From: Saururus chinensis
Taxonomy: Eukaryota; Streptophyta; Magnoliopsida; Piperales; Saururaceae
NCBI GenBank assembly: GCA_035235625.1
Contig: CP141142.1
Location: 43,689,644-43,753,643, forward strand
DNA length: 64,000 bases
Direction of reading: 5' to 3'
In this document: in pieces, positions 12,576-26,240 of the stretch
How positions within the stretch are numbered: the first letter of the stretch is position 1
Layout of the letters: each line of letters opens with the position of its first letter
Translations under genes and position numbers: made by a program
The notes under the pieces: generated by a model
What the model was told of the DNA's origin: nothing
Seen by the model: the letters and a program-made list of their open reading frames with translations, nothing else
Database searches by the model: none

Positions 12576-15500
12576 GAGTTTGAGCATGATATTGATATGC
12601 TTCTGCTTCATGTTTGAGTTGCATGACGCATGTGATTATGAACTTATGGAGTTCACCGTTTGGGTTTTCCCCTACTGGGTATTTTCCTACTGAGTATGAA
12701 AATACTCATCACCCTACTTTTTAGCCCCGTTGTACGGGAGGTTTTGCAGGTTGTGCGGACAGCTCCTGGAGATGGATGCTCGTTTCAGCGGTGGATTGAT
12801 TCCCGTTGACTCAGGTATCTGCTTGACTCCTTGCGAGTTTATTTATGCCACGATCTCCTATATTGAGTGAGATGAGACTTTAAGATGTATATTCTGGACT
12901 TTCATTTGGATCAGTCGGTGGACTGTTATGGGACTTGTACTCAGGGATGCCTGGGAGTGATTTGTATTTAAAAGTCTATGATCATAGCAAATTTATTCGT
13001 ATGTGTGTTTTCGAGTAGCGCCTGAGGATATTTGATTTGGCAGTACGATGTTTAACCGTATGATGTTTTAAATTATAAACAGGTTTTGATTTTATCATTT
13101 TGACTCCGATTTATGGAAAAAAAATTCTATGAATTTTAAGAAAAAGGGATAAAAAATCTCGGGCGTTACAACTACGGATGTTGGTTTGACCAATATCAGC
13201 AAGGGGCCCAGCTTCCGACCTCCTCTGCACGTCTTTTGCACACACCATACATCCCTAAACTTTGGGATACGTCTCTTATTGCTACTAATGGGCTCCGCTC
13301 CAACCCAAGCCAATGTGTTTAGCTTGGGATTTTGTGAACTTGGGATGCAGATCCGACCAACATAGCTCTACCCCGGCCCAGTGTTGGCTAGGGCCAGCAC
13401 TTCTGGCCCGAATTTACCTTTGCACCCCCACTTTCTATTACACACAACCCGGAACATATTAGGAAAGAGTCCTCGAATTTAGATCCTTCCAAGTGGAAGT
13501 AACACAGTCAGCCATTAAACTCGACCCATCGAAGGCTTGATCGATGTCATGCCATATCCTCTACCGTAAGTCGTGCTTAATGCATGATTATCCATAGGAT
13601 GAATTCGTTGTGGGTAGCATTTAGAAATGATGCCGCCTTTGTCGGCCTCTTACACAAGGCCTTAATGCCTCAATGTATGTTTAGGAAACATCTCCACCAC
13701 TAGGCAATATGGCCGTTAAAGCCCTTCAACACCTTGTGAGGCTTCGATGATGTAGAATTGCTGTCGTTGGATGTGGCCCGCTGTCCATTTTCATGTTTTG
13801 TCGCCAACAAAGTGTTTTAAACTATTGGCCGACCTCCAATCAGTCAGCCCCCATTCTATGGTCGTTCTTGCCATTTCTAGTAGCACAACCTTGTGTCTGC
13901 CACCCTAGTGCGCGTAGTTTTATGTTTTGAGTGTAATTAATCTAACCTTATCGAGATTAATTCCAGTATCTTTGAAAATCCTTGGGACACAACTCTCTCA
14001 GTGCGATGCTTTTGGCCGCCTATTCCGCTATCGATGCCGCCACCGTCGTTTGCTCGCCATCAAACTCCTGTGGATTACGAGGTAGGGGGCCTTGAACTCG
14101 TAATTTCATTATAGCATACTTTGATTGTGTAGTAGCATGCTAGGAGTTTATAATTTAATGTTTTGCATGATAATGCTAATTAAATAAGCATGCTTTATAT
14201 ATGTGAATCATGCATATGTTATGGACTAAAGGTATGACAGTAAGTAATTAGTGAATTGTATGTGTGTGATTTGAGTATGTGATAAATATGTGTGGTCGAT
14301 GAGCACAAGTACGTGCGTTTGTTTGTAAGTTTGTCGAAAGGGTGCTTCGTAGGCTCTGACATGGAAATGGTGATGGTATGACAAGCGAGGAGAGATGTAA
14401 GATGGACTCTCGAAGGTTGGATTTGATAAGGTTGAAGAATTGGCTTGGATTGAGTTGGGTAGTACATTGGAGCAGTGAGCAGAAGACCTAAGCGATGTAA
14501 TGATTGAGAAGATTCAGGGTTCTTAACATCGTTGGGGGATTGTGAGTTAGTAATAGATAATGACATAATTGTACATGCATAATGTACGTAATATGAATAG
14601 TAACAAAAGAATCATGAGTAAGGAATTAGTAAGGGTTTGATGATGAAACTTAGGTCTAAAGGGTATCATTTGAGGAGTTCGAGTAAGATGGTTTAGTTTT
14701 AAGGCGGTTGGTGTAAGAGGTAAGGCTGTAAGTGTATGATGGTAAGATTATCAGTATTGGAATTCGAGTTTAAGTAAGGCTATGCAGAGGTCAATAAAGG
14801 TTGTAAGTGTAAGAGTAGAGGATGAGTTAAGTAAGGAATTCTACCTTTGTGGATTGGAACTTTGGGACAGGCGTATTTCTAGCCTTATTGGCTGAAGAAT
14901 GTAAGACAGAAATAGTTCCAAACATAATTGCACATGCATAAGTTACATAATATAAACTTGAATGGTAAGTAACCCTAATTTGATAACGTTGTGAGGTTGA
15001 GACTGAGGGTTTCGACGGATTAAGTTCCGTTTTGTGCTAGTCGATAAGTAATTGACTGAGCATCCTTTCTGGTCTAGCCATGGTGTATTCCTGCGGGATT
15101 TAGTCTTGGTGCTATATTTCGGCCCAGACGTTTGATGCTCTGTTGAGAGCGCTGTAAGTTTCCGCCCTTTGTGGGCTCTGTATGTGTTTTGCCTGTAGAT
15201 GACACTGTATGTTCTGCCCAAGAGTGGCACTGTAAGATTCCTGCCCAAGAGTGGCACTGTATGTTTTCCGCCCTTAGTTGGCACTGTATGGCCCCAGAGA
15301 GTGGGCATTTACGCGCTCAGGTAAGTAGTATCATGGATCTGCTCTTACCTGTTTGATCCTATGTCCCATGAGCGTAGGTGTGCCTTACCTTCGGAAAAGT
15401 CCATGGTGTATAGTTGCTCCCCGAAGGTTAAGGTGACACCCCAATGGCATTCCATTCCTTTCCAACACTGGAGCTTATTAATTGTAATGAGCTTCAATTG

Positions 15501-17824
15501 TCGGTAGTATGTGTATGATTGTAAGAGTATGTTGTACATTTCAGATTTTGAGTAAGTTGTACGTGTAAGTTTTAGAGTAAGTGTGAGATTCTTTGGAAGA
15601 CAGTAAGAGTAAGTTTACGAGTATGAGTATGTTGTACGAGTACGTTTGTGAGACTTTGATTCAGACGGTAAGCGTAAGTGTAAGTGTAAGCTTCTAAGGA
15701 AGATGTAAGAGTACATTTATGTGTAAGAGTATGATTGTACGAGTAAGGTCATACAACTAAGTTTGTACGAATAAGGTCATACGAGTAGGCGTATGTTGTA
15801 AGTGTAAGCGTACGTTTGTACGAGTAAGATGATAAGACTGATTCAGAGTGTAAGTGTAAGAGAATGATATATGAGTAAGTGTAAGTTTGGTTTGTACGAT
15901 GATTTGTATGCGTGACAATATTTATACTTCCTATTTCTTTTTGCTTCATGTACGATGATTTGTAAACCCTAAACCCTAAATTTTCCTACTGAGTATGAAA
16001 ATATTCACCCTATCTTTTTAGCCCCTTTGTCTGGAGGCTTTTGCAAGTCGATCGATAGCTGTTTGAGACAGGATTCTTCCCCTTGGTGGACAATTCTTCC
16101 TCAACTTTGAGCACAGTGAAATCGCAATGAAGTTATGTGGAGTTTGGTGCTACGATCTTATGTATTGACTAAGGTGAGAAAATTATGTTATCTACTGGAC
16201 TTGTGTATGTATGTACGATTTATTCTCAGACTATGAAAGAACTTGTACTCAGAGATGCCTGGGAGGTTTTTGTTTTTAAAACCCATGGCCATGGTAGGTT
16301 TTAATCATACGCTTTGTTTTAGGTCACGCCTGAGAACATTTGTTTGTTTTAAGATGATTTAATTTATGAAAGTTATTTTCACACGTTTTAAATTTTGTTA
16401 ATTTATTTGATTTACATTTGTGTTTTGAAAATGGAATTTTAGTAAAATTTTAAAGTAAATGTGTGGAAAAACCTCGGGCGTGACAGTGTGATAGACATAC
16501 GATGGCTATTTGCCTATGCTATGGATATGCGTATGTGTATGTAGGCAGAGGTATGAGCTATGGATGGTAAGTAGTAATAGTGTATGATATGAATTTGGAT
16601 ATGGATGTGTAAGCGTATAATGGATGACAAAGGATATGAGTGTGACAGGCAAGGATTAGAATGGATCGGTTTGGGTTGGATCATTTGTTGGGGGATTGTC
16701 AGACAGTAAGAGTGTGCATAATTGTACAAGCATAACGTACAGATTATGAAGTGAAAAGTAAGCATAATATGTGACGTATAACTAAGAGGGTGATAACTAG
16801 GTTTGGCTCTAAAGAGCTTAGTTTGATTACGTACGTGCAAGATGCTTTGGCCATAAGGTGGATGGTGGAGTATGTCAGATTGTAAAGATTTGATGTACGA
16901 TGAGTTGTGTAACGCCCGAGATTTTTCATCCCTTTTTCTTAAAACTCATAGAATGTTTTTTTCTTCTACGATAAATCGGAGTCAAAACGATGAAATCAAA
17001 ACCTGTATAAACAGTTTATAATTTAAAACATCATACAGTTAAACATCGTACTGTCAAATCAAATATCCTCAGGCGCTACTCGAAAACACACGTACAAATA
17101 AATTGCTATGATCATAGACTTTTAAATACAAATCACTCCCAGGCATCCCTGAGTGCAAGTCTCATAACAGTCCACAAACTCATCCAAATGAAAGTCCAGA
17201 ATAAACATCTTAACGTCTCGCCTCACCCAATACAATGGATCGTGGCACAATTAAACTCGCAATGAGTGAAGCAAATACCTGAGTCAACGGGAATCAATCC
17301 ACCTCGGAAGCGAGCGTCCATCTCCAGGAGCTCTCCACACAACCTGCAAAACCTCCAGTACAACGGGGCTAAAAATAGTAGGGTGAGTATTTTCATACTC
17401 AGTAGGAAAATACCCAGTAGGGGAAATCCCAAACGGTGAACTCAAAAGTTCATAAACACATGCGTCATGCAACTCAAACATGAAGCAGTCAACATAATAT
17501 AATCATATCGTGCACATACGCATACGATCATACCAAAGGCACCATCGTGCCACAGACATACCGAAGGCACCATTGTGCCAAAATCATAATATCCAATCAA
17601 TTTACACAAACACCCTTATCCAGGGTCATACAAACTTACTCGTACCACCGTACGCATACTCATACAACATACACATACTTGTACGACCTTACTCGTACAA
17701 TCGTATGCTTACTTATACAACTTACACATACATGTACGACCTTACTCGTACAATCAGACTCGTACGACCTTACTCGTACAGTCTGCACAAAATCATACTT
17801 ACTATCTTACTCAGAAACATATTC

Positions 17825-20800
17825 TCACAATCGTACTCATACTCTTACAGTCGTGCTCATACTCATACGCTTATAGTCCTGCTCATACACACTCTTACAG
17901 TCTTGCTCATACACACTCTTACTGTAACGTCCGGGAATTTTCTAAATTCCTGAAGTCGTACAGGTAGAAATTAGGGTGCTAGACCCCTTGACATTTCCGT
18001 TGGAATAAATTAATCCATGCTTGGATTTGGTGGCTGATATATATATGGATGGAAAATAGACAAAAAGAGCTTCGAAACGCCACCAAGAACACGTGAATCG
18101 GAGTCCGGGTGAGGGAGAAACGACCGTCTGAAGTTGAACACATCGTGCAAGACCCGTTTACCCAAATTGAACGCGCGAACTATCTATTTAAGTTGTAATG
18201 TGGGCCCGATTAATTACTGTTCCGAAATTGGGTTTTTGAGGCCTAATTTTTCATGGGATTAGGAGCCCTAGTCCCATGTATATAAAAGGTGAACTAGGGC
18301 TAATAAAAGGGGGTTTTTTTTGGACGGTGAAGGAGCTTTTTGACAGAATTTTCCAGCGAGACCCCAGTGAAGCGTCGGCAATGGTGGATCGACGACAAAT
18401 CGGCAGTTAAGGTAGGATCTTTGTGTTAGACTTTAAATTAAACTTGGCGGTGGTTTAATTGATTAAATCTTAACGTAAAAAGGGACTTCTGCAATTGCTA
18501 TTCTTATAGTTTTAATGAAAAGTTACCTGTGAACAATTACGTCGGAGCAACTGTTCTTCATTCCGTAGAACAGTATTTTCGGCCGGTTCTTTCGTACCGG
18601 TGACCAGCCAGTCACCGGCTGGACTCAGGGCCAAGGTGGTCAGAATCACCATTGGACGGTGGGCCGACCAGTCCCGGCCCTGCACCCAGCCGAGGCGGCG
18701 GCTAGAACGGCCAGCAGTAGATTGCAGGAAGGCGGAACCTTTGGGCCACCGGACGGAAAGGGATTAGCCACCAACCGCCGGCGGGGCCAGAGCCAATAGA
18801 ATCGCCGCTTGACGGCGATTCATCCCGGCCTGGCCCTGCGGCTGGTGTTACGCCGGCGGCGGCCGGTAGACGCGGCCGGAGGACGCGGCCAAGTCGAGGG
18901 ATCCAGATCCGTTCTGGGCACTGCCGGACGGAGCACAGGATATTGGGCTTCCGCCTCAGCAGCCCTGGCATGGGCGACCTTGCCTGTGCCGGAAAGCCTG
19001 ACCGGCGGCGGCGGACATGCAGTCCAGCCGTTGCCAGCGACCCTGCGGGCGTCTCCGCGAGGAAGACGACCCGCAGGTCGGTCAGCGGGTCTGGCCCGAT
19101 TTCGGGTTGAACCGCTGACCCGGCTCGGGTTGGTTAAAAAAAAATAAAAAGGAGAAGAATGGAGTGAACCAGGTCCGGTTCAGAGGGATTCAAATGTCAA
19201 AAAAATCGTATAAAATTACTATTATACCTGGAGAGATTTGGGACTTTGCTGACTGAGTTTCAGCTCGGGGAAAAATCCCAGAGATTGTGAAATGACCTTT
19301 TTACCCTTTATTTAATTATCGTATACTATTAACTTACCCGAGTTCGAGGCTCTGGTTCAGGGGCCTATGAGTGGATTTAAAAATTAGGGAAATTCTCAGT
19401 TAGAGTTTAATGGGTAAGCTAATTATAGGCCAAACCTTTTAGTGAGTAAAAACCCCAGTGAGTACGTAATTGACTATTTTGCCCCTAGGGTTAATTATAA
19501 ACCGTTAGTCAAAACCTGGGTCAGTTTAAGGGGTTCACGACCCCGTCACATGTCAGAAAAATTACACAGAGTCCATGAAGTCAAGTAGTACCCTTGACCT
19601 TAATTTTGGACCCATTGGATGTCATTAAGGCCTTAAACCAAATGACAGAAAATACCCCTTAGGGTGGACCCGCCCACATTCGTGTGAATGGAAGCGTGTG
19701 TCGGTCTGAGAGTGGAGCCTTGTGAGAGGTCAATGACTTAAATCAATAGAGGGGTAGTAAAATAACTAGAATGACCCAAGGGAGGGTATCATACCTTAGG
19801 TGGTAAAATTACCCTAATGCCCTTAGGGGCAACATGTTATGATTCTGATGAAACAGATGACCTAGTGAATCAAGGGTTAAGGTACCCTATAAATAACTTA
19901 AAAAGGAAGGGGTGTGACTGGTAGGTGACACGAAGACCTTGACAGGTCACAGTGTCATGGGAAACCAATGGAAAACCCTAATTCTCAGGGTTTAAGGCAG
20001 TGTATTGCACGTGTCTATAACACAGCGCAGAAATCCACTAGGGCATTATATACGTCACTCGTGGAATATGTTAATTTACTTATCGGGCTTGAAGTCTCTG
20101 AGCCCTGGCCTTGCGAATGAATGCAATGGGCCTCCGTTTATTATTTATACATTTGTATGATTGCATGATTATTTATGCCGATGCATGCTTTTGATATTGA
20201 TGTATTGATTTATATCAGTAACTTAAGATTAATGAAGATTAATCAAGAGACATGGGTTGCTGTTGGTTTGAGGGGAGAACACCTAATAAAGATAATGACT
20301 AAAATACCCTCTTTAGGGTTGGGACTAGTTCATGGAGTGAACGGGGCCCTGACATAGATCTTACCTTGGTTAATGAACCGATGGTGGCTATGGGATGTTC
20401 TCTGAGTCATAGCTCAGTGGATGAGCTATTTAGTGGGCCAATTCACAAGGTGAAGAGGACCCACCTGGTTGAGTGGTTACTTGACTGGATGAAAATAATC
20501 TAGTCTAAGTTTCAGATGTTTGGGGGAGTCAAGGATCATAAGGACCTAAGGCTTCTATTGATACATTAGTAATGTCTTATAAGACATTTTCTCCCAGCGT
20601 TGGGAAGGTGGAGATTGCAATATGCATCTTCATCGCCACGACGGTTTGGGTATTGACCAGAGGGTCTTTACCGCGGGTCTCCCACAGGTCTTCCCAGGAC
20701 TATTTAGTACGTACGAAAAGCGGAAATACATGAGCATCATGGAAGGCTTGTGTTTCTTGCCAATTTATGTCCATGAGCACAGTTGGGATCCTCTTCTCCA

Positions 20801-21725
20801 GATTCGTGGCAGGCTATTTAGAGCCCTGGGGATTTGGGTCAAGCTGCTGTTAAGCAGTCCAATCCAAGGCTGGAGTACTTTGTTTGGGGATTTCTCGAGG
20901 GGCGAGTCATCTCCGAGTTGCAGATTTGATAGTTTTAATTATCGAACAAGGGATGTGAGATAATTAATAACAATGTTTGATATTGCTTATTAATTAGACA
21001 AGTGGAACGGTTAAAGGACTTACTAAAATGTAGGTTGAAAATATTTAAGCATTGCATGTGTGATGCTATGCTTCTTAGGGTAGAGTAGATTCTAGGCAGA
21101 ACTACGTCTGGATCCGATCTTGTTGGAAACATTGGGGATGTTGTCTGATAAGTACGTAGGCAACTAACATCGGGTGATGTTGGCCCGATCCAAAAAATAT
21201 TAATAAAACCTTTTGTCCTTTGGAAGCTCTTCTCCTGAAGGCGGAGATGCTCCATTGTGGTTGTGGTTGTTGTTTGGTTTGCTTTGTTGCAGATCCTCCA
21301 GGCAATGACAAGTGAGACCAAGGTAGGCGTGCAAAAGAGGTTTCCGCATTTCTGTAACTCGGTATGTAAGTGTACCTTAGGCGTGAGAGTCAACTTATTA
21401 TTTATTTTTAGACGGACGATGGACTTGTACTTAGATGGATGAGCTGGTCTTTATGAATTTTCAGACGTTAAATAATATCGTATGATTTGATATTCGTATT
21501 TGTGAACCCCAGTTATCATGACCTGGATATTTAATCGAAGGGTTTATTTTGTATTTAAAGAAAAAAAAATTTCGCTACTTACCGTTCGTGCTACTTAAAA
21601 ATGCTTTTAAAAATCCGGGTGGTGACAATTACAGTCCTGCTCATACATACTCTTACAGTCCTGCTCATACACATACAGTCGTACTCACACTCATACAGTC
21701 GTACTCATACACATAATCGTACACA
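17825..21725 (-). repeat. GTATGAGTACGACTGTA array in unit E, interrupted by F
   Basis: Array pieces at 17825-17922 and 21628-21725 read as complements (TACAGTCGTACTCATAC and variants). Solo LTR F landed inside the array, so both pieces belong to one original tract. Confidence 0.8.
17923..21627 (+). mobile_element. Solo LTR F of a second family, nested in E
   Basis: Starts TGTAACGTCCGGGAAT and ends CCGGGTGGTGACA. The flanks are CTTAC before and ATTAC after, a 5-bp duplication with one difference. A good TATA box (TATATAAAA) lies at 18279-18287, followed by a leader-like stretch and a GC-rich block at 18590-19130. It is colinear with the LTR at 47333-50052: AGAAAATAGA, an AAAGAGCTT-type word, a CACCAAGAAC-type word and the ATCCTAATCCCA-type block occur in the same order. 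At 3.7 kb it is about 1 kb longer. No gag-pol sequence is seen. It does not belong to the giant family around it. Confidence 0.8.
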
Positions 21726-21961
21726 TATCAACGACCACTGAAGCTCATTACAACTAATAGGCTCCAGCGTCGAAAAGGAAAAGAATGTCACTGGGGCAAC
21801 ACCTTAACCTTCGGGGAGTGACTATACGCCATGGACTTTTCCAAAGGTAAGGCACACCAATGCTCATGGGGCACTGGATCAAACAGGTAAGAGTAGATCC
21901 ATGATACTACTTACCTGAGCGCGCAAACATAAACACCCACACATAAGGGGTCATACAGTTG

Positions 21962-22065
21962 CCCACCATAATGGGTCTTATAGTGCCATAGAATCGCCCA
22001 CCATAATGGGTCTTATAGTGCCATAGAATTGCCCACCATAATGGGTCTTATAGTGCCATTGCCAC
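21962..22065 (-). repeat. 37-bp GGCACTATAAGACCC tandem repeat in unit E
   Basis: Three units on the complementary strand (GCCCACCATAATGGGTC, TTATAGTGCCAT). Unit G has three, B two and D one. Confidence 0.8.
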
Positions 22066-22149
22066 TCTTGGGCAGAAAACATACAGTGCCACTTAGGCAG
22101 AAACGTACAGTGCCACTTAGGCAGAAATGTACAGTGCCACTCTTGGGCG

Positions 22150-22330
22150 GAAACATACAACGCTCTCAACAGAGCATCAAACGTTTGGGCTTCACACAGC
22201 ACACAGACAAAGTCAGAAACGTACATCGCTCTCAACAGAGCATCAAACATCTGGGCTGATACAACACGCAGACCAAATCAGAAACGTCGCTCTCAGCAGA
22301 GCATCAGACGTCTGGTGCCCTATACAGCAC
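22150..22330 (-). repeat. About 64-bp tandem repeat in unit E
   Basis: Three units with CGCTCTCAACAGAGCATC and CACACAGCACACAGAC-type blocks on the + strand, the complement of the arrays in B, D and G. Confidence 0.8.
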
Positions 22331-23094
22331 ACAGACAACATCCCGCAGGATAAACACCATGGCAAGACATGATAAATGCTCGGCCGACTCATTAGCGGCC
22401 AGCTTACACACGGAACTTAATCCGTCGAACCCTCAGGTCTCAAACTCACAACGCTATCATTAGTTGTGCTTATAATTCAAGTTTGAATTAAATATATTAT
22501 GTGGTACAATTATGCCACACAAACTCACAGTCCTCGACTGGTCAAACTGAAGTTGAGCCCTATCCGAAACCCAAGTTCGTCAGGGCAGCAGACTTCACTT
22601 ACCCGTCCACATCATAGACAAAACTCATCATACAACCAACCCTTACAGTCTTACATACTTCGCCATCCATCTTATGGCCAAAACATCTTACACTGACATC
22701 CTCAAATAACGCTCCTCAGAGCCAACCCAGTTGTTGCCCTCTTACTTATATCTCACTTATTATGCTTACTTTTCACTTCATAATCTGTACGTTATGCTTG
22801 TACAATTATGAACACTCTTACTGTCTGACAATCACCCAATATACAATCCACCCCAAACTGATCCATTCTAATCCTTGCCCATCATACTCTTATCTTTTGT
22901 CCTCTGTCATACGCTTACACAACTATATCCAAATTCAGACAAAGTCTCTGTCACCTCTTACTGTTCATCGCCCATACCTCTGCCCACATACACTTACACG
23001 TAACCATACCATAAGCAATAGTCATCATACATACGTATGTCTCACACATACGTATAACATACACATACGGTCATACATACATAACTTACAAACA

Positions 23095-23360
23095 TACACG
23101 TTAGCCATCACTAGCACATGCATACAGCAAACATACACGCTAGTCATCACTAGCACATGCATACACATTCATACATACTTCAAACATGCACGCTAGCCAT
23201 CACTAGCACATGCATACATACATACTCCAAACATGCACGCTAGCCATCACTAGCACATGCATAATCCATACATACTCCAAATATGCACGCTAGCCATCAC
23301 TAGCACGTGCATAACACATACGTAGCATACTGACATATTTGCTAGCCGTCGCTAGCGCAT
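23095..23360 (-). repeat. Minisatellite of the GCTAGTGATGGCTAGC type in unit E
   Basis: Six units on the complementary strand (GCTAGCCATCACTAGC core). Confidence 0.85.
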
Positions 23361-25994
23361 ACATAATCCATATCCATAAAACGTGCATACATCTCATGCA
23401 TATCAATCATACCATACAATCATGCTTACACGCACATCATGCAATCGGATCGTTACTTAACATCCAAGCATGGAATCATACAATCCTAGCATGCTGCTAC
23501 TCATTCAAAGCATGCTTCATGAATTTACGAGTTCAAAGCTCCCCTACCTCGTAATCATGACGTTCGATGGCGAGCACACGACGGTGGTGGCATCGGCGGC
23601 GGAGTTGGCGGTCAAAACCGTTGCCTGGCTGAGAGAGCTACTGTCCCGAGGATTTTAGGATGCACCGGAACTATCACGGCCAAACAGGGTGTCAGAAATC
23701 AATGCGGTAAAACCCACGATCCACGGCGGCACACTAGGGCGGCCGGGAGAAATATCGTGCCAACATAAGTGGCGGTGCGATCAGATGTCAAGGGTGTACA
23801 CTCTAAAGATCGGCCGGTGGCTAAAACGTGCTCAGCCGGCCACAAAGACGTCGAAATCGGCTGTGGACAGCACCCAACGGCAACGATTCCGGTCAACAAA
23901 GGCCCACATAAGGGCGGAGAGCGTGGGGCAACGCTCGAGAATCAAAGGAGAGGTGGAGGACGGCTCTAGTGGTCAACTCCACTCGGTGGCAAAGCCAACC
24001 GATGGTTAGGCGGCACGAATGCGGCGCCTAAACCCAGAAGTACACGCATGGCTACATGCGCACGTGGCCCAAAGGGGCGGGGGAGAGGGCTGAACGAAGA
24101 CGACCTAAGGCCCACAAAAGCCAACAGGGCTAAGGCCCTAGCGGTGGCCAATCTAAGCGGCGACATCGCCGATCGCCACCCACAACCAAAACTAATGGTG
24201 CGGGTAGCTGTACATCTCGCACGGTAGAGGGCAAGGGGAGGGTTCACGGTCGAGCAAAGGCCATGAGGCCGTCACTGGCCAAGGCCTAAGCAGGTGAACT
24301 CATCCACCTTCGGTCACGGTAAGACATACAAATTCTTGCCCGAGGCCGTTCAGTACCGACAGCGTAAAATGGGCAAGAGGGGTCAACGACACACATGCCG
24401 GTAAGGCGGAACTAGCTGCAGCTACTGGCCGCAAGGCTGAACAAGGCCCGGAGGGGTGGCCCATTGGCATCACCAGGCTGGGGCGGAGCCGAACTAAGGT
24501 CCACCAAATCAAATCCGGCGTCCGACTGATAACGTCAGTCACACGGTCTAAAACAGACATAGACCAAGAATAGGGGACGCCCGGACTGAGCAAGGAAGAT
24601 ACGGAGGGGACGGAGGCTGAACCGGTATGGGTGGGGCTGTCCCAAGACCGGGGCAGAGCCCACAGTGGTCAGGTCACCCTCACCCGCCAACGATGACGGT
24701 GCCAGCCCACTGGAAAATCCACCCACAGTACCGCGCAAATTGGACTGGGTGGAGAAGAAGATGGCAGAGGGGATGGAACCGGGCTGGGTAGGGTGGTCCA
24801 CTGCCTTCGCTGGAGCAAGGCGAGGCTGGAGGAAGGCCAAATCGGCCACGAATCACCGCCGGCGGCCACTGTTTGCCCAAAACAGTGCGTCGGCGGAATA
24901 GTGCAGAGAGGGAGGAATAGGATGGGGGTGGCGGTGCAGAGGCCCACCGGGCTGGGAGGGGTGTCCTCCCACCGTCACCGGCCCATGGCAGAGCCGTGGG
25001 CTACCGACCGGCCCTCGCCAGCTCACGACAGCGGCGGCGCAAGTGAAACAGAGAGGGGGCGGAAACAGAGGCAGAAAGGGGGGATGAGGACGGGCGGTGG
25101 AACGGAGGTCCACCGGGCCGGGAGGAGTGGCCTCCCGCAGTCGCCGGCCCATGGCGGAGCCGTGGGCGGCCAGCCGGCCCTCGCCGGCTCACGACGGCGG
25201 CGGAATCAAATCAAAATCAAAAGGGCGGCTAACTGGGAAAAGTCGGGGCGGAGCGGCCATGGGGCCGGGACGGCAGCTCCCCTGCCGTCGCATGGCCGGG
25301 GTAGAGCCGGTGCGGCGGCCCACTGGCCCACCGGTGGCCGGCGGGGACAGAGAAACAGTAAGGGGGGGGGGGGGCGACACACTGTTCACACATCCTTCTG
25401 GATCGAGATCGCGATCCCGATCCCTCTTTTTTATTTTATTTTCTTTTATTTTTCCAAATGTATCCCCAATGCGCGTTAACCCACTGGTTACGCGTCAAAC
25501 CTCCAAAATTCGCGCCGTAAGCGCACAGCAAGGCCCGTGGCCCGCGACTAAGCCCCACACCCGACTCTATAGGTATAAATACGGGGAAAAATATACAAAT
25601 ACACATACGCTGAAACATCACATTTTTCTGCCAAAAATGACCAGAAAAATGGCAGAAAAATCACAGAAAATCGTAGAAAAATCAGGGACCTTACAAGTTG
25701 ATCATGATATGGACGGGTTAAGTAAAGTCTGTTGCCCTGACGAACTGGGGTTTCGGATCGGGCTCAGCTTCGGTTTGATCAGTGGAGCACGGTATGTTTG
25801 AGTGCTTGTGCGGCATATTGTACTACATAATTTACTTAATTCAAACCTGAATTATAAGCACAACTAATGATAGCGTTGTGAGTTTGAGACCTGAGGGTTC
25901 GACGGATTAAGTTCCGTGTTTGAGCTGGCTGCTAATGAGTCGGCTGAGCATTTCTCATGTATTGCCATAGTGTTTATCCTGCAGGATGTTGTCT

Positions 25995-26240
25995 GTGTGC
26001 TGTATAGAGCACAAGACGTCTAATGCTCTGTTGAGAGCAATGTATATTTTCGATTTGGACTATGTGCTGTATAAGCCCAGACGTTTGATGCTCTATTGAG
26101 AGCGATGTATGTTTTCGACCTTGTCTATGTGTTGTATGAAGCCCAGACGTCTAATGCTATGTTGAGATCAAGGTATGTTTTCGATTTGGTCTGTGTGCTA
26201 TATAAGCCCAGACGTTGATGCTCTGTTGGGAGCGTTATAT
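25995..26240 (+). repeat. About 64-bp tandem repeat in unit B
   Basis: Four units of GACGTYTRATGCTCTG, TTGAGAGC and a CTGTGTGCTGTATA-like block, more diverged from each other than in G, as fits an older insertion. Confidence 0.75.

Larger units (their letters stand above)
8355..13170 (+). mobile_element. Complete giant LTR unit D, nested in C
   Basis: Runs from TGTAAGGTCCCTGA to ...CTCGGGCGTTACA (4816 bp), with ACTAC at 8350-8354 and 13171-13175 as target duplication. A TATA-like TATTTATA lies at 8468-8475. The GC-rich, CpG-rich module at about 8600-9850 differs from that of A, B and G and matches E. From about 9860 on, the sequence follows the common family plan with all its tandem arrays. 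It is uninterrupted, so it is among the youngest insertions here. No internal coding domain or second LTR flanks it. Confidence 0.9.
6990..16485 (+). mobile_element. Divergent giant LTR unit C, nested in B and split by D
   Basis: Starts TGTAATATCCCTAA at 6990 and ends CCTCGGGCGTGACA at 16485, flanked by GTGTG at 6985-6989 and 16486-16490. Its own sequence is 6990-8354 plus 13176-16485, about 4.7 kb. It shares the family order (early GAGTCG block, ATTACGAGGTAGG block, GCTCTGTTGAGAGCG unit, GAGTATGAAAATA block near the 3' end). However, it lacks the GCTAGTGATGGCTAGC array, has a different GC-rich 5' segment (7260-8100) and is much more diverged. It is either an older lineage or a separate subfamily that moved later, since it sits inside B. 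Confidence 0.8.
16908..25695 (-). mobile_element. Giant LTR unit E, reverse strand, nested in B and split by F
   Basis: The + strand begins TGTAACGCCCGAGA at 16908 (complement of the family 3' end) and ends AGGGACCTTACA at 25695. AGTTG flanks both sides (16903-16907 and 25696-25700). Without F it is about 5.1 kb. It carries the CpG-rich 5' module also seen in D (here about 24250-25430), including a 13-G run at 25362-25374. Order and arrays follow the family plan. No coding domain or partner LTR is visible. Confidence 0.88.

Noticed and set aside
12060-12624. Long His/Thr/Ser/Tyr-rich ORFs (also 17510-17953 and 59290-59852)
   Set aside because: They are translations of the 27-bp GTATGAGTAC-type tandem array, whose unit length is a multiple of three, so all frames stay open by chance.
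15963-15980. Telomere-like CCCTAAA motif (two to three units)
   Set aside because: Too short to be an interstitial telomere; a short T-rich LTR stretch can give it by chance.
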